A model generated the notes under the pieces. That model did no database searches and was not told where the DNA came from. It was given only the letters and a program-made list of their open reading frames with translations. The translations under genes were made by a program, and so were the position numbers. From Venturia oleaginea (lineage: Eukaryota; Ascomycota; Dothideomycetes; Venturiales; Venturiaceae): a DNA stretch of 64,000 nucleotides. Of the stretch, positions 63,588 to 64,000 are shown piece after piece (the stretch's first letter is position 1; every line of letters starts with the position of its first letter). The stretch lies in NCBI GenBank assembly GCA_013176395.1, contig JABMLP010000018.1, forward strand, positions 1,116,001-1,180,000. Direction: 5' to 3'.

Positions 63588-64000
63588 TTATCCCCTCCCC
63601 CCCTCTCTTGTAGATCGATGTGAGCGTAGTCTCTGAGGGCGTAGTATAGGTCCGTCGTTTTCAAGAACGTTGCCGTAGGCACTTTCAGAAGCGTCCAGAG
63701 CTGTAGTTTGTTGGAGTTCGCTAAGGGGTTCCCACGTAGGATCAACGTAGCCTACCCACTTAACTAAGACTTCTCGCGTTTGTTGTCGACCTCGCCGGCG
63801 CCATCTTGCGGCTAGAATAGCCTCGATACCGTATTCCTCGTCTCCTTGTTCAGTTACTATAGGAGGCGGCTGTGTATTATCTTGTATTTGTGAAGGTAGG
63901 GGATCTGTGCCAGCTCTCCTAAGTAAAGACGTATGAAATCGGTTGTGGATTCCTCTGGGTGTATCAAGCTCGTAAGACATTGAGTTGATAACTCGTGTAA
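63588..64000 (-). CDS. pol: Chromovirus pol, C-terminal part (runs off the right edge)
   Basis: Mirror of 9401-9813: the last 137 codons of Pol with the chromodomain and the polypurine tract. It has Ser where the left copy has Phe (base 63688) in the region after the chromodomain. The rest of the element lies beyond the window. Confidence 0.9.
   Translation of the reverse strand, partial: TRVINSMSYELDTPRGIHNRFHTSLLRRAGTDPLPSQIQDNTQPPPIVTEQGDEEYGIEAILAARWRRRGRQQTREVLVKWVGYVDPTWEPLSELQQTTALDASESAYGNVLENDGPILRPQRLRSHRSTREGGRG

Larger units (their letters stand above)
37796..64000. repeat. Right arm of giant inverted repeat
   Basis: Reverse complement of 9401-37271, 26205 bases long in this window. 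It carries one 1666-bp deletion relative to the left arm, with its joint at 58889/58890, and four observed substitutions. It still matches at the last base of the window, inside the chromovirus pol gene, so the arm continues beyond 64000. Confidence 0.97.

Noticed and set aside
9401..64000. A giant cargo transposon of the Starship type.
   Set aside because: No tyrosine-recombinase captain gene or matching element ends are visible, and the inverted-repeat layout is not that of a Starship.

Overview
This window is nuclear DNA of a filamentous ascomycete (Pezizomycotina). The support is short GT..AG introns of about 48-60 nt with CTAAC-type branch sites, a fungal hybrid histidine kinase, a Trf4/Cid14-type poly(A) polymerase, a CYB2-type lactate dehydrogenase, small secreted proteins, and Ty3/gypsy chromovirus, pogo-like and MULE-derived elements. 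A leotiomycete-like plant-associated fungus would fit, but the sequence does not settle the species.

The dominant feature is a giant, nearly perfect inverted repeat. The left arm (9401-37271) reads as the reverse complement of the right arm (37796-64000) around a 524-bp asymmetric spacer (37272-37795). For the inner part the paired coordinates sum to 75067. Outside one 1666-bp deletion in the right arm (equivalent to 14512-16177 of the left arm) they sum to 73401. I saw only four base substitutions between the arms, at left positions 9713, 11596, 13819 and 20256. The right arm reaches the window edge, so the true palindrome may be longer.

Layout of the left arm. The left end holds a chromovirus (3962-10123) with both LTRs, gag, pol and a C-terminal chromodomain. 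Next come a transposase-like gene tail cut by its LTR, an unrecognised gene, a small secreted protein, a SURNod19-like secreted protein (-), a Trf4/Cid14-type nucleotidyltransferase (+) and a macro-domain protein (+). Then follow a 12-exon hybrid histidine kinase (-) divergent from a YggS/PROSC PLP-homeostasis protein (+), a secreted alpha/beta hydrolase (+) and a GPI-anchored cupredoxin-like protein (+). The inner part has a pogo-like deletion derivative, a CYB2-like flavocytochrome (-), a PTR2 peptide-transporter pseudogene (-), a MULE-derived protein lacking its DDE domain (+), a small secreted protein whose start codon is split by an intron (-), and LTR-like sequence of a second retroelement. 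The right arm repeats all this in mirror order. The spacer carries the 3' part of that second LTR plus a truncated gag.

To the left of the chromovirus, positions 1-3961 are a second, smaller inverted copy of the same element (mirror of 5220-9180; coordinates sum to 9181), fused to the 5' LTR without a target-site duplication. The region is therefore a nest of inverted repeats with retroelements at both its ends and its centre.

If the assembly is right, about 13 genes or pseudogenes are present twice. The arms differ functionally at one locus: the right-arm poly(A)-polymerase copy lost its promoter, N-terminus and the first two catalytic aspartates, and it acquired a short new in-frame N-terminus.
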